Positions 25,461-33,315 of a stretch of DNA of 64,000 nt are shown piece after piece. A model generated the notes under the pieces. The model did not search any database. It saw only the letters and a program-made list of their open reading frames with translations, and was not told where the DNA came from. Position 1 is the first letter of the stretch. Each line of letters opens with the position of its first letter. The DNA is from Erwinia sp050410775 (GTDB lineage Bacteria > Pseudomonadota > Gammaproteobacteria > Enterobacterales > Enterobacteriaceae), in assembly GCF_050410775.1 (NCBI RefSeq), contig NZ_CP191229.1; one strand, written 5' to 3'. Both the position numbers and the translations under genes were made by a program.

Positions 25461-25486
25461 AAAAGGGCCGCTAAGCGGCCCTTTTT
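25461..25486. terminator. Bidirectional terminator between opgD and marC
   Basis: AAAAGGGCCGCT and AGCGGCCCTTTTT form a near-perfect stem with T-runs for both strands. It serves convergent opgD and marC. Confidence 0.88.
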
Positions 25487-25495
25487 AATGCGGTT

Positions 25496-26176
25496 TCATC
25501 CTGCCGGAACCGGCGGCCAGGTAGAGATAATTTCCACCACGCCATTAATAACGAACTGCACTCCCATACAAACCAGCAGGAACCCCATCAGCCGGGAGAT
25601 AGCATCTATGCCCCCCTTCCCCAGCAGCCGCATCACGCCACCCGCGCTACGCAGGCAGATCCATAAAAGTAAACTCACTATCAGGAAGATCATGGGCGGC
25701 GCCACGACGATCACCCAAGGCTGAAAATCGATGCCATGACGTATCGTGGAGGCCGAACTGATGACCATGGCGATGGTGCCTGGCCCGGCCGTGCTCGGCA
25801 TCGCCAGCGGCACAAAAGCAATACTGGTTTCCGGCTCATGCGCCACCTGATCCGTTTTACTTTGCAACTCAGGCGTGGTAGCCCCTTTCGCCGGGGGGAA
25901 GAGCATGCGAAAGCCGATAAAGGCAACGATCAATCCTCCCGTAATACGTAGACCGGGAATAGAAATACCGAAGGTATTCATCACTAACTGTCCGGCATAC
26001 CAGGCCACAATCAGGATAATAAAGACGTAGACAGAAGCCATTGTCGCCTCCCGGTTACGCGCTTTTTTGCTCAGATGACCGCCCAGCGCCAGAAACACCA
26101 CCACGGTAGTCAGTGGATTCACCAGCGGGAGAAGGACGGCCAGCCCCAGCCCTATCGCTCTTATCAACTCTTCCAT
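25496..26176 (-). CDS. marC: MarC family integral membrane protein
   Basis: The 226-residue protein has about six hydrophobic helices and matches E. coli MarC closely by recall (AIGLGLAVLLPLVNPLTT, FGISIPGLRITGGLIVAFIGFRMLFP, AMPSTAGPGTIAMVISSAST). Despite its name MarC is not shown to cause antibiotic resistance; its substrate is unknown. The start at 26176 has GAGGA seven bases upstream; earlier in-frame starts extend into pqiB. It begins 53 bp after the pqiB stop, so the two genes are likely co-transcribed. In E. coli marC sits by the marRAB operon, which is not here. Confidence 0.9.
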   Translation of the reverse strand: MEELIRAIGLGLAVLLPLVNPLTTVVVFLALGGHLSKKARNREATMASVYVFIILIVAWYAGQLVMNTFGISIPGLRITGGLIVAFIGFRMLFPPAKGATTPELQSKTDQVAHEPETSIAFVPLAMPSTAGPGTIAMVISSASTIRHGIDFQPWVIVVAPPMIFLIVSLLLWICLRSAGGVMRLLGKGGIDAISRLMGFLLVCMGVQFVINGVVEIISTWPPVPAG

Positions 26177-26228
26177 TAAGCCATCCTCATTTTGCCTGTT
26201 ACAGGTAATAATTTCGCGGTAAGCCTTA

Positions 26229-27869
26229 TTAATTCGCTTTTTCAGGCTGCCGATCATGAATCGCTTCGGCTTCGAAAATAAGCGAATTACTCTTATTGTT
26301 CAGGTTTTTTAGCACTGAATGCAGTTCACGGAGCACCTGATCCAGCCGCTGTAAATCCCCTAGCATGCGTGTATGCGCAGGTGATCCTGGCTGCACGCCT
26401 TTCAGGCTGCGGCTTAGCTCACGCAGCGTCTGCTGCATCTCTTTTGGCAGCGCTTTTATCGCAGGCGTGTCGGTAAGCTGGTTAATATTGTGGAGTGTAG
26501 TCTGTAGTTCCTGAAGCGTACGCCGGCTTTCTTTCAGCGTTCCGGTAGCCTCCGTCAACAGGGGCGTCAGCGGTAATCCATTTATTTTATCCAGGGCCGA
26601 CATCAGTTTTTGCTGAATTTCACTGAGCCCGCTGCTCATGGTGGGGATAATGTGATAACCAGCCACCTGGACAGGCTCAGGTAGGACGAGCGCGTTATCG
26701 TAAAAGTTCAGATCGACATACAGCGAGCCAGAAATCAGATTGCCCGTTTTTAGCGTGGCGCGCAGGCCTCGTTTAATGCCATCCTGTAGCCGCTGCTGGA
26801 TATCAAACTCCCCGCCAAATCCGTTAATAAAACGCTCGGCTTCAATACGCACCAGCACAGGTACGCGGAAATGCGTGTGGAGATCATCGGTTACCCCCGG
26901 TAAAAAGAAGGGCACCTTCGCTACCGTACCAAGCCGGATTCCCCGGAACTCAACCGGCGCTCCCGCCTGCAGGCCCCGTACAGAGCTGCTGAAAAAGAGC
27001 AGATAATCGAGGTGACGGGAAAAGAGGGAGTCCTGAATAGTCCGCCGGTCCTTAAACAGACGGTAATGCGCTTTGTTCTCAGCCGCGTTGCCCGCCGTCC
27101 GGCCGGAGGGAATGTCGAAGCTCACGCCGCCGCTAAACAGGGTGGTCAGCGAGCCCATCTGCACCCGCAGGCCCGCAGCGGACATCTCCACCGCAATCCC
27201 ACTCTCTTTCCAGAAGCGCACATTGGCGGTGACCAGACGATCGTAAGGCCAGGCGATAAACAGCTGATAGATCATCTCCTGCCTGTCGGTGTCTAACCGG
27301 CTGGTTTCCACTGTCCCCACACGATATCCCCTGAAAAGCACCGGATCGCCCGGACTCAGCTGTCCCGCTTTGTCGCCGCCCAACATGATGCGCAGGCCTT
27401 TCGCATTCGCTGCTGCCAGCGGAGGCGTGGCTAATAATGTGTAATAGCCGGGCAGCACGCCTTTGGTGCCAGGCTGCACCTCAATATAGGCGCCAGAGAG
27501 TACCGTCCCGAGGCCGCTAACCCCTCCCCGCCCTACCTGAGGCTTTACCACCCAAAATACAGTATCGGCATAGAGCAGCTTTTTCATCCCGCTGTGCAGG
27601 CGGGCCGTGATTTGTACCTGTCGCATATCGCCGGTCAGCGTGACCTTCTCTACCTGACCGATTTCAACGCTCCGGCTCTTTATAGCCGTTTTACCCGCCT
27701 GGATGCCCTCCGCGTTTTCAGCAAGCAGGGTTACAGCAGGCCCCTGCTGGCTGTAATGATAAAATAAAGTCCCGCCACCAATGAGTAGAGTCGCCACAGG
27801 AACGATCCACACTAATGACCAGCGTTTACTTTCACCTTCTTTTGCATTGCCCTGCGTCGTTTCCGTCAA
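26229..27869 (-). CDS. pqiB: PqiB-like MCE protein (lipid trafficking)
   Basis: The 546-residue protein has the same length as E. coli PqiB. A membrane anchor at residues 18-40 (WSLVWIVPVATLLIGGGTLFYHY) is followed by three MCE domains (starting near 45, 155 and 285; GAYIEVQPG, GSLYVDLNFYDN) and a C-terminal helical region from about 405. PqiB forms hexameric tubes that span the periplasm to move lipids between membranes. The start is TTG at 27869, with AGGAG seven bases before it. Unlike in E. coli, neither pqiA nor pqiC adjoins it. It may be a second copy. Confidence 0.9.
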   Translation of the reverse strand: MTETTQGNAKEGESKRWSLVWIVPVATLLIGGGTLFYHYSQQGPAVTLLAENAEGIQAGKTAIKSRSVEIGQVEKVTLTGDMRQVQITARLHSGMKKLLYADTVFWVVKPQVGRGGVSGLGTVLSGAYIEVQPGTKGVLPGYYTLLATPPLAAANAKGLRIMLGGDKAGQLSPGDPVLFRGYRVGTVETSRLDTDRQEMIYQLFIAWPYDRLVTANVRFWKESGIAVEMSAAGLRVQMGSLTTLFSGGVSFDIPSGRTAGNAAENKAHYRLFKDRRTIQDSLFSRHLDYLLFFSSSVRGLQAGAPVEFRGIRLGTVAKVPFFLPGVTDDLHTHFRVPVLVRIEAERFINGFGGEFDIQQRLQDGIKRGLRATLKTGNLISGSLYVDLNFYDNALVLPEPVQVAGYHIIPTMSSGLSEIQQKLMSALDKINGLPLTPLLTEATGTLKESRRTLQELQTTLHNINQLTDTPAIKALPKEMQQTLRELSRSLKGVQPGSPAHTRMLGDLQRLDQVLRELHSVLKNLNNKSNSLIFEAEAIHDRQPEKAN

Positions 27870-28404
27870 GGCGTCACTCCTGAAAGCGTTGATTAAATAA
27901 GCCTTACCGCAGGCGAGCTGGTATCGTAAATTGTCACTACAAAATAATAAGCGTGCTAATTCTGCGCTACGCCAGAAAGGTTTAAAAGTTGAAGGGTCAG
28001 TATGGGCAGGCTTTTTTATTATCCATTCTGCCGCCGTTCCGGGCCGCTTCTTTTGAGTATAGTGACTCTTTTAGAAAAAAAGTAACTGGCAAACACGGCT
28101 TTTCATTCTGTGCCAACCATACATCTATTTTTATAAAATCGCAGCCTCATCCTGGATCAGAAGAAAGGAGAGCAACAAACATTTTTTATTAAATCATAGC
28201 CAGCTTATCAATATAACTACTTTCGCCTGTCAAACAGGCTAAAAGGACGACATTACGCCACGCTAAAATTTGAAGAAAGCTTTCAGAATATTAAGAGTTC
28301 ATTCATTGCTGGCACACCATCATTAAACTCGTTGATTATATTGCTGCTAACCCAGGCTGCGTCTATATTTTTATGACAACTCTGTCACTTCATTCGAGGT
28401 GGGT
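27870..28404. other. AT-rich intergenic region between pqiB and yibI
   Basis: This 535 bp region separates two divergent transcription units and must hold their promoters. No coding remnant of pqiA is apparent on the minus strand and no structured RNA was recognised. Confidence 0.5.
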
Positions 28405-28728
28405 ATGTTTCTGAACTACTTTGCGCTGGGCGTTCTGGTAGCCGTCCTGCTGATTATTTTCTACGGCGTAATCATTATCCATGATATTCCTTACCTTATT
28501 GCAAAATCGCGTAACCATCCTCATGCAGATGCTATTCATGTGGCGGGCTGGGTCAGTCTCTTCACCCTGCATGTCATCTGGCCATTTTTATGGATTTGGG
28601 CGACGCTTTACCGCGAGGAGCAAGGCTGGGGGATGCGCGATCGGAATGACTCAATGCATGAGCTGGAACTGCGCATAGCCCGGCTGGAGAAAAGGCAGCG
28701 CGATCTTAATACGCCACCTTCGGAGTAA
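28405..28728 (+). CDS. yibI: DUF3302 inner-membrane protein YibI
   Basis: The 107-residue protein has two membrane helices (about 3-25 and 44-66) and the family segment HDIPYLIAKSRNHPHADAIHVAGWVSLFTLHVIWPFLWIW split around them, close to E. coli YibI. The C-terminal tail is helical and charged. It is four bases from yibH, with which it forms a conserved pair. Its function is unknown; with the HlyD-like YibH it may form part of an export or efflux assembly. The ATG at 28405 follows CGAGGTGGG. Confidence 0.92.
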   Translation: MFLNYFALGVLVAVLLIIFYGVIIIHDIPYLIAKSRNHPHADAIHVAGWVSLFTLHVIWPFLWIWATLYREEQGWGMRDRNDSMHELELRIARLEKRQRDLNTPPSE

Positions 28729-28732
28729 TAAC

Positions 28733-29869
28733 ATGGATCTGCTCATCATTCTCACCTACGTCGCCCTTGCCTGGTCCGTCTTCAAAATCTTTAAAATCCC
28801 GGTAAACAAATGGACGGTGCCGACTGCCGCATTGGGAGGCGTGGTTCTGGTAGGCATGCTGATCCTGCTGATGAATTACAACCACCCCTATACTTCACTG
28901 GCGCAAAAAGCGGTGATTTCAATTCCCATCACGCCCCAGATTACCGGGGTGGTGAGTAAAGTTACGGATAAGCAGAATGTTCGCATCCGGAAAGGGGAAA
29001 TGCTCTTCGAGCTGGATAAAACCCGCTTTCAGACTCGCGTTGACCGGCTTGAGGCCGACCTTATGACGGCTGTCCACGGCTTTAAGGCTTTAGAGGGCCA
29101 GCTGGATGAAGCGATTGCCCAGACTTCGTACGTCACTGCTGAACGCGATCGGTTGTATAAAGATTATCAGCGCTATCTGACCGGTAGCAGAGCGAAGGTT
29201 AACCCGTTCTCGCAGCGCGATATAGATAACTCCCGGTATAACTTTCTTGCGCAGGATGCGCTGGTCAAAAGCTCTCTGGCTGAGCAGGCCCAGATAAAAA
29301 GTCAGTTAGAGAGCGTGGTCAATGGAGAACAGTCGAGCATTGTGAGTCTCAGAGCCCAACTGGCTGAGGCTCAGTATAATCTTGAGCAGACGGTCGTACG
29401 CGCGCCCAGTAATGGTTATGTGACTCAGGTACTCATCCGCCCCGGGACCTACGCAGCAGCGTTGCCGCTGAGGCCAGTGATGATTTTTATCCCCGAGCAA
29501 AAACGGCAGATCATCGCTCAGTTTCGCCAGAATTCACTGCTGCGCCTGGAAGCGAATGATGAGGCCGAGGCGGTCTTTAATGCCCTTCCCGGGCAGGTCT
29601 TCAGAGGAAAGCTGCTGAGAATTCTTCCTGTGGTCCCGGGAGGCAGCTATCAGGCGCAGGGCACATTACAGTCGCTCTCCCTCGTCCCTGGCAGCGATGG
29701 GGTGCTGGCGGTGATTGAACTGGAGAGCAATGCCGATATTGACGCTCTGCCAGACGGTATTTTCGCTCAGGTCGCCGTCTATTCCGATCATTTTTCCCAT
29801 GTTTCCGTTATGCGTAAGGTATTGTTGCGGATGACCAGCTGGATGCATTACCTCTATCTGGATCATTAA
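28733..29869 (+). CDS. yibH: HlyD-family membrane fusion protein YibH
   Basis: The 378-residue protein has two N-terminal hydrophobic segments (about residues 2-15 and 30-46), a split biotinyl-lipoyl domain (ISIPITPQITGVVSKV ... VRAPSNGYVTQVLIRPGTY) around a coiled coil, and a C-terminal beta-barrel, ending MHYLYLDH. Such proteins bridge inner-membrane transporters to the outer membrane or periplasm. It is co-directional with yibI and no dedicated pump or TolC gene is beside it, so the partner is unknown. Confidence 0.92.
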   Translation: MDLLIILTYVALAWSVFKIFKIPVNKWTVPTAALGGVVLVGMLILLMNYNHPYTSLAQKAVISIPITPQITGVVSKVTDKQNVRIRKGEMLFELDKTRFQTRVDRLEADLMTAVHGFKALEGQLDEAIAQTSYVTAERDRLYKDYQRYLTGSRAKVNPFSQRDIDNSRYNFLAQDALVKSSLAEQAQIKSQLESVVNGEQSSIVSLRAQLAEAQYNLEQTVVRAPSNGYVTQVLIRPGTYAAALPLRPVMIFIPEQKRQIIAQFRQNSLLRLEANDEAEAVFNALPGQVFRGKLLRILPVVPGGSYQAQGTLQSLSLVPGSDGVLAVIELESNADIDALPDGIFAQVAVYSDHFSHVSVMRKVLLRMTSWMHYLYLDH

Positions 29870-30246
29870 TCTTAAACACACTAACTGGCGCACCGTCAGG
29901 CCTGGCTGTTAATTTTCGCTTCGCTGAATTACTCCCGCAAGCTCAGCCTGACGGTAACACTGAATGTCGCTATTTTTATGGTTATTCTTCTCCAGAATAG
30001 TTACGTCAGATTAACTTGGCTAATTCCACCCAATGAAGTTTTTATTTGTCGATAAAAAAAGCCTGCTATTTATTACTAATAATATAATTAACCTGAAATG
30101 CATCACATACTCTTCACGTAAATTTTATTTTTCCGTGCACCATCCTGACTTTTCATCATAAAATTAGACAAGAGTGCCTCTGCAAACTATAAATTCAGTG
30201 ATGTTATCTCATTAATTTTCGCTGTTTCATACCAAAGGAAATTTCG
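29870..30246 (+). other. AT-rich intergenic region between yibH and the DUF1471 gene
   Basis: It contains a 9-bp inverted repeat (CCGTCAGGC 29893-29901; GCCTGACGG 29946-29954), a start-less open segment 29885-30052 that reads as a hydrophobic peptide, and a candidate promoter at 30164-30193. No intact gene is seen. Confidence 0.45.
30164..30193 (+). promoter_or_regulatory. Candidate sigma-70 promoter of the DUF1471 gene
   Basis: TTAGAC and TATAAA are separated by 18 bp and lie about 54 bp before the gene's start codon, in an AT-rich region. Confidence 0.4.
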
Positions 30247-30516
30247 ATGAAAAAGATCATTTTAGGTTTTTTCGCCTCTACCCTGACGTTCAGCGCATTC
30301 GCCGCTGAAATGATGCAGAAAAATGAGTTCGAAAAAGTTCAGGATGAGTATGAAAAGGTAGGAAATATTTCCACGTCCGGCGAAACCAGTGCGGCTGATG
30401 CCAAAGCAGAGCTGGCAAAACTGGCAGAGGCTAAAGGCGGCGATATTTTTGTTCTGACCTCAGGTCAGACCGATAATAAAATGCATGGTACCGCCGACGT
30501 TTATAAGAAAAAGTAA
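30247..30516 (+). CDS. Small periplasmic protein of the YdgH/BhsA/McbA (DUF1471) family
   Basis: The 89-residue protein has a Sec signal peptide (cleavage near AFA-AE, residues 19-21) and a mature domain with the DUF1471 pattern: EKVGNISTSG near the start, a helix rich in Ala/Lys (DAKAELAKLAEAKGGD) and a C-terminal MHGTADVYKKK strand. E. coli relatives such as BhsA and YhcN respond to stress and biofilm conditions; a specific role for this one cannot be given. AAAGGA precedes the ATG. It stands alone, with no operon partner evident. Confidence 0.85.
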   Translation: MKKIILGFFASTLTFSAFAAEMMQKNEFEKVQDEYEKVGNISTSGETSAADAKAELAKLAEAKGGDIFVLTSGQTDNKMHGTADVYKKK

Positions 30517-30757
30517 GCGATACAGCTAAGGTGCCGGCGACTCTGCCGGCCCTGATGAAAACCTCTACAAAACCCCGCCAGGCTACAGGCCCTGCTCACT
30601 GTCATTATGATAACGCAGTGTCAAAAGCACAGCGCTTTACCCTTGTCAAAAACACCCATCTCGTCTTAATCTTTATAGCTATCAGTGAGTTATTATTTGG
30701 CATGTAAATTGCTTTTCCTGTCCGTATACCCAGAACTCACTTCGCAGGAAAATAACC

Positions 30758-31003
30758 ATGAGCAACGTATCTACCAACCCTGTCGCTGAAGCCGCCTGCT
30801 CCGCGCTTCGCTGGGCGGCTTTCGGCGGCAGACATCGTGGTCTACCCTTTACCTACCGGCAGCTTAGCGACGAGCGATGGCATTTTGAAACGGAATATGA
30901 CGGCAACAAAGCCTGGGTTGATCTTGAACTTCCCGTTACGCCTTTGTCATTACTGATCGCCGGTGCCGTGCTGATTCAACAATTAAACTGCTCTATGGGG
31001 TGA
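30758..31003 (+). CDS. Small protein of unknown function, upstream of the YdcY-like gene
   Basis: I do not recognise this 81-residue protein. A GCAGGAAA ribosome site lies eight bases before the ATG. The sequence is mildly hydrophobic near the C-terminus (VTPLSLLIAGAVLIQQL) but has no clear signal peptide. It ends three bases before the YdcY-like gene, which begins 31007, so the two are probably an operon. Good ribosome site, coupling and amino-acid composition favour a real gene. Confidence 0.65.
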   Translation: MSNVSTNPVAEAACSALRWAAFGGRHRGLPFTYRQLSDERWHFETEYDGNKAWVDLELPVTPLSLLIAGAVLIQQLNCSMG

Positions 31004-31006
31004 AAA

Positions 31007-31240
31007 ATGGATCATCTTGCCGAAGTCTCCGCCCGCGTCAGCGAGGAGATCGCCAACAACAGTATCCGGGATATGAATAGCCTGCTGTGCGAGCTGAGTG
31101 CGGACACCCAGCTCTCGCGGGAAGATCGCTATATTCAGCAGCAGCGACTGAGGGTCGCCGTCTCCAGACATAGCACGGAGAAAGCGCAACTCGCAGAACA
31201 GCGCCGTCAGTGGCTGACCCAGGGCGGGCTTATCACCTGA
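31007..31240 (+). CDS. YdcY-like DUF2526 protein
   Basis: The 77-residue protein resembles E. coli YdcY (DUF2526, also 77 residues) along its length: EVSARVSEEIANNSIRDMN, LSREDRYIQQQRLRVAV and a final QGGLI. It is likely a cytoplasmic helical protein of unknown function. It follows the 81-residue gene with a three-base gap. In E. coli ydcY lies in a different chromosomal region. Confidence 0.8.
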   Translation: MDHLAEVSARVSEEIANNSIRDMNSLLCELSADTQLSREDRYIQQQRLRVAVSRHSTEKAQLAEQRRQWLTQGGLIT

Positions 31241-31283
31241 GTTTTCTGCCGGGAGCAGGAAGAGGCTCCATTGCGGGCAGGGT

Positions 31284-31733
31284 TTACTTTTCCATATCGA
31301 TGTGTGGAATATTATCTTCCAGATAAACGTCACTGACTGTTTTAAAGCCAAAGCTGCCATAAAACTGCTCAAGATGCGCCTGCGCGGAGAGCCTGACTTT
31401 ATGTTGCAGCCAGTGCGCTGCACAGCAGGCGAGCGCCTGCTCCATCAGCTGGTTGCCCAGCCGCAGTCCGCGGGCTTCGCTGGCCACGATAACCCGGCCA
31501 ATTTTCACCGGCTTACTGGCCTCTGCGGGCGCAAGCAGGCGGGCACAGGCCATCAGCCGGTCGCCGGACATTCCCAGCAGATGACGATTCTCTCCGGCCA
31601 GATCGGCCCCATCAATATCCTGATAAGGGCAGTTTTGCTCAACGATAAATACCGCGTTGCGCAGCGCCAGTAGCTGGTAAAGCTGCGCGGCGCTCAGCTG
31701 GCTGTGATGCCGGTCTTGCCATATCACCTTCAT
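31284..31733 (-). CDS. elaA: GNAT-family N-acetyltransferase ElaA
   Basis: The 149-residue protein matches the ElaA family (MKVIWQDRHHSQLSAAQLYQL; VEQNCPYQDIDGADL). The acetyl-CoA-binding motif A is IGRVIVASEARGLRLGNQLMEQAL, and the C-terminal NFYQSFGF-like segment is EQFYGSFGFKTVSDVYLEDNIPHI. The substrate is not known. It is the gene next to nuoN in E. coli too, which marks the right end of the variable elaB-elaA interval. Confidence 0.93.
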   Translation of the reverse strand: MKVIWQDRHHSQLSAAQLYQLLALRNAVFIVEQNCPYQDIDGADLAGENRHLLGMSGDRLMACARLLAPAEASKPVKIGRVIVASEARGLRLGNQLMEQALACCAAHWLQHKVRLSAQAHLEQFYGSFGFKTVSDVYLEDNIPHIDMEK

Positions 31734-31801
31734 CTTGTTCTCCTTTTTTTCCCATTCGCCACTTTACACATTATTCTTTTCGCCGGCATCGCCCTTAAAC
31801 C

Positions 31802-31834
31802 AAAAAAAACGGGCTCCCAGAGGAAGCCCGTTTT
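31802..31834 (-). terminator. Rho-independent terminator of the nuo operon
   Basis: On the minus strand AAAACGGGCT and AGCCCGTTTT make a 10-bp stem followed by an eight-base T-run, 18 bp after the nuoN stop. Confidence 0.9.
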
Positions 31835-31851
31835 ATGGTCAGCGAGACGCA

Positions 31852-33309
31852 TTACATCAGCGGCTGTGCCATCTGCACCAGCGAGATCAGCGGCTGAGGA
31901 TAGATACCCAACAGCAGCACCAGAATAGCGGAGATCAGTACTACCACGCCGCCTGCGGTAAAGGCCCAGTTAGCTTGAGTATCACGCTGTAGCAGCTCGG
32001 GCGGGTTAAGATAGAGGCTGACGGTAACGCGCAGATAGTAGTAGAGGCCAATCGCGCTCCCCACCACCACGGCACCGGTCAGCCACCACAGTTGCGCACC
32101 CACACCTACCGCAATCACATAGAACTTACCGATAAAGCCCAGCGTCATCGGGATACCGGCCAGCGAGAGCATCATCACCGTCATTACCGCAGAGAGGATC
32201 GGACGGTGCCAGAACAGCCCACGATAAGAGTAGAGCGAGTCGGCGTCCGGCCCACGGTATGGGCTGGACATCAGGCTCACTACCCCGAATGCGCCCAGGC
32301 TGCTGAACAGATAGCCGGCCAGATAAACGCCCACGGTCTCCAGCGACAGCTGGTGGGTCTGGATGGCAATCAGCGCGACCAGCAGATAGCCGAGGTGAGC
32401 AATAGAGGAATAACCCAGCAGGCGTTTGATATTGCTCTGCGTGATCGCCATCAGGTTGCCGAACAGGATAGACGCCACTGCGATGATCGACAGCACCAGC
32501 CTTACCGCTTCGCTGTCCGCAAGCGGTGCGTAGAGGAACAGTCGCATCACCACGCCGAAGATAGCGATCTTGCTGGCGGTGGCCAGGAAGGTCGATACCG
32601 GCGCAGGCGCGCCCTGATAAACGTCCGGCGTCCAGAGGTGGAAAGGCACCAGCGAGAGCTTGAAGCCCAGGCCAACTATCATCATCCCCAGGCCGGCGAG
32701 CAGCAGCGGCTGACTCAGCAGGCTGTCATTCAGGCTTTTCCCTAACGCCAGGAAGCTCAGATTGCCAGAGTCGGCATAAATCAGCGCCATACCGAACAGC
32801 AGGAACGAGGAGGCCACCGCAGACATAATGGTGTATTTGATGCTGGCTTCCAGCGAGCGTTTCTGCTGGAAGGCGTAGCCCACCAGCCCAAACAGCGGCA
32901 GGGAAATCAGCTCAATACCGATAAACAGCGAAGCCAGATGATTGGCGCTCGCCAGCACGATGCCGCCCAGCGCCGCAATCAGCACCAGCAGATAGAACTC
33001 TTCGCGGTTATCGGGATAGGTTGCCAGCCACGGATAGGCGAAGGTGCAGGTTGCCAGGCTGGCCAGAATCACCAGCCCGGTGTAGAACATGGAGTACCCA
33101 TCCACGCGCAGCAGCGGCGTGACGTCCATCGCGCCTGCCTGCCCGACAAACCAGAGAGAAAACAGCGCGATGTTCAGTCCGATGACCGCCAGCGTGGCGT
33201 TGACGAAGTGATTGCGTCGCCACGCAATGGACAGCATCACAACTACCACCGTCAATCCGACGATCAGCAGCGGCAGAAGCGCGATCAAGTGTTGAGGAGT
33301 TATTGTCAT
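31852..33309 (-). CDS. nuoN: NADH-quinone oxidoreductase subunit N
   Basis: The 485-residue antiporter-like membrane subunit of complex I equals the E. coli length. It has about 14 transmembrane helices and characteristic residues such as the GFKLSLVPFHLWTPDVYQGAPAPVSTFLATASKIA region holding a lysine-containing proton channel. It is the last nuo gene, six bases after nuoM. Confidence 0.99.
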   Translation of the reverse strand: MTITPQHLIALLPLLIVGLTVVVVMLSIAWRRNHFVNATLAVIGLNIALFSLWFVGQAGAMDVTPLLRVDGYSMFYTGLVILASLATCTFAYPWLATYPDNREEFYLLVLIAALGGIVLASANHLASLFIGIELISLPLFGLVGYAFQQKRSLEASIKYTIMSAVASSFLLFGMALIYADSGNLSFLALGKSLNDSLLSQPLLLAGLGMMIVGLGFKLSLVPFHLWTPDVYQGAPAPVSTFLATASKIAIFGVVMRLFLYAPLADSEAVRLVLSIIAVASILFGNLMAITQSNIKRLLGYSSIAHLGYLLVALIAIQTHQLSLETVGVYLAGYLFSSLGAFGVVSLMSSPYRGPDADSLYSYRGLFWHRPILSAVMTVMMLSLAGIPMTLGFIGKFYVIAVGVGAQLWWLTGAVVVGSAIGLYYYLRVTVSLYLNPPELLQRDTQANWAFTAGGVVVLISAILVLLLGIYPQPLISLVQMAQPLM

Positions 33310-33315
33310 GGCGAA

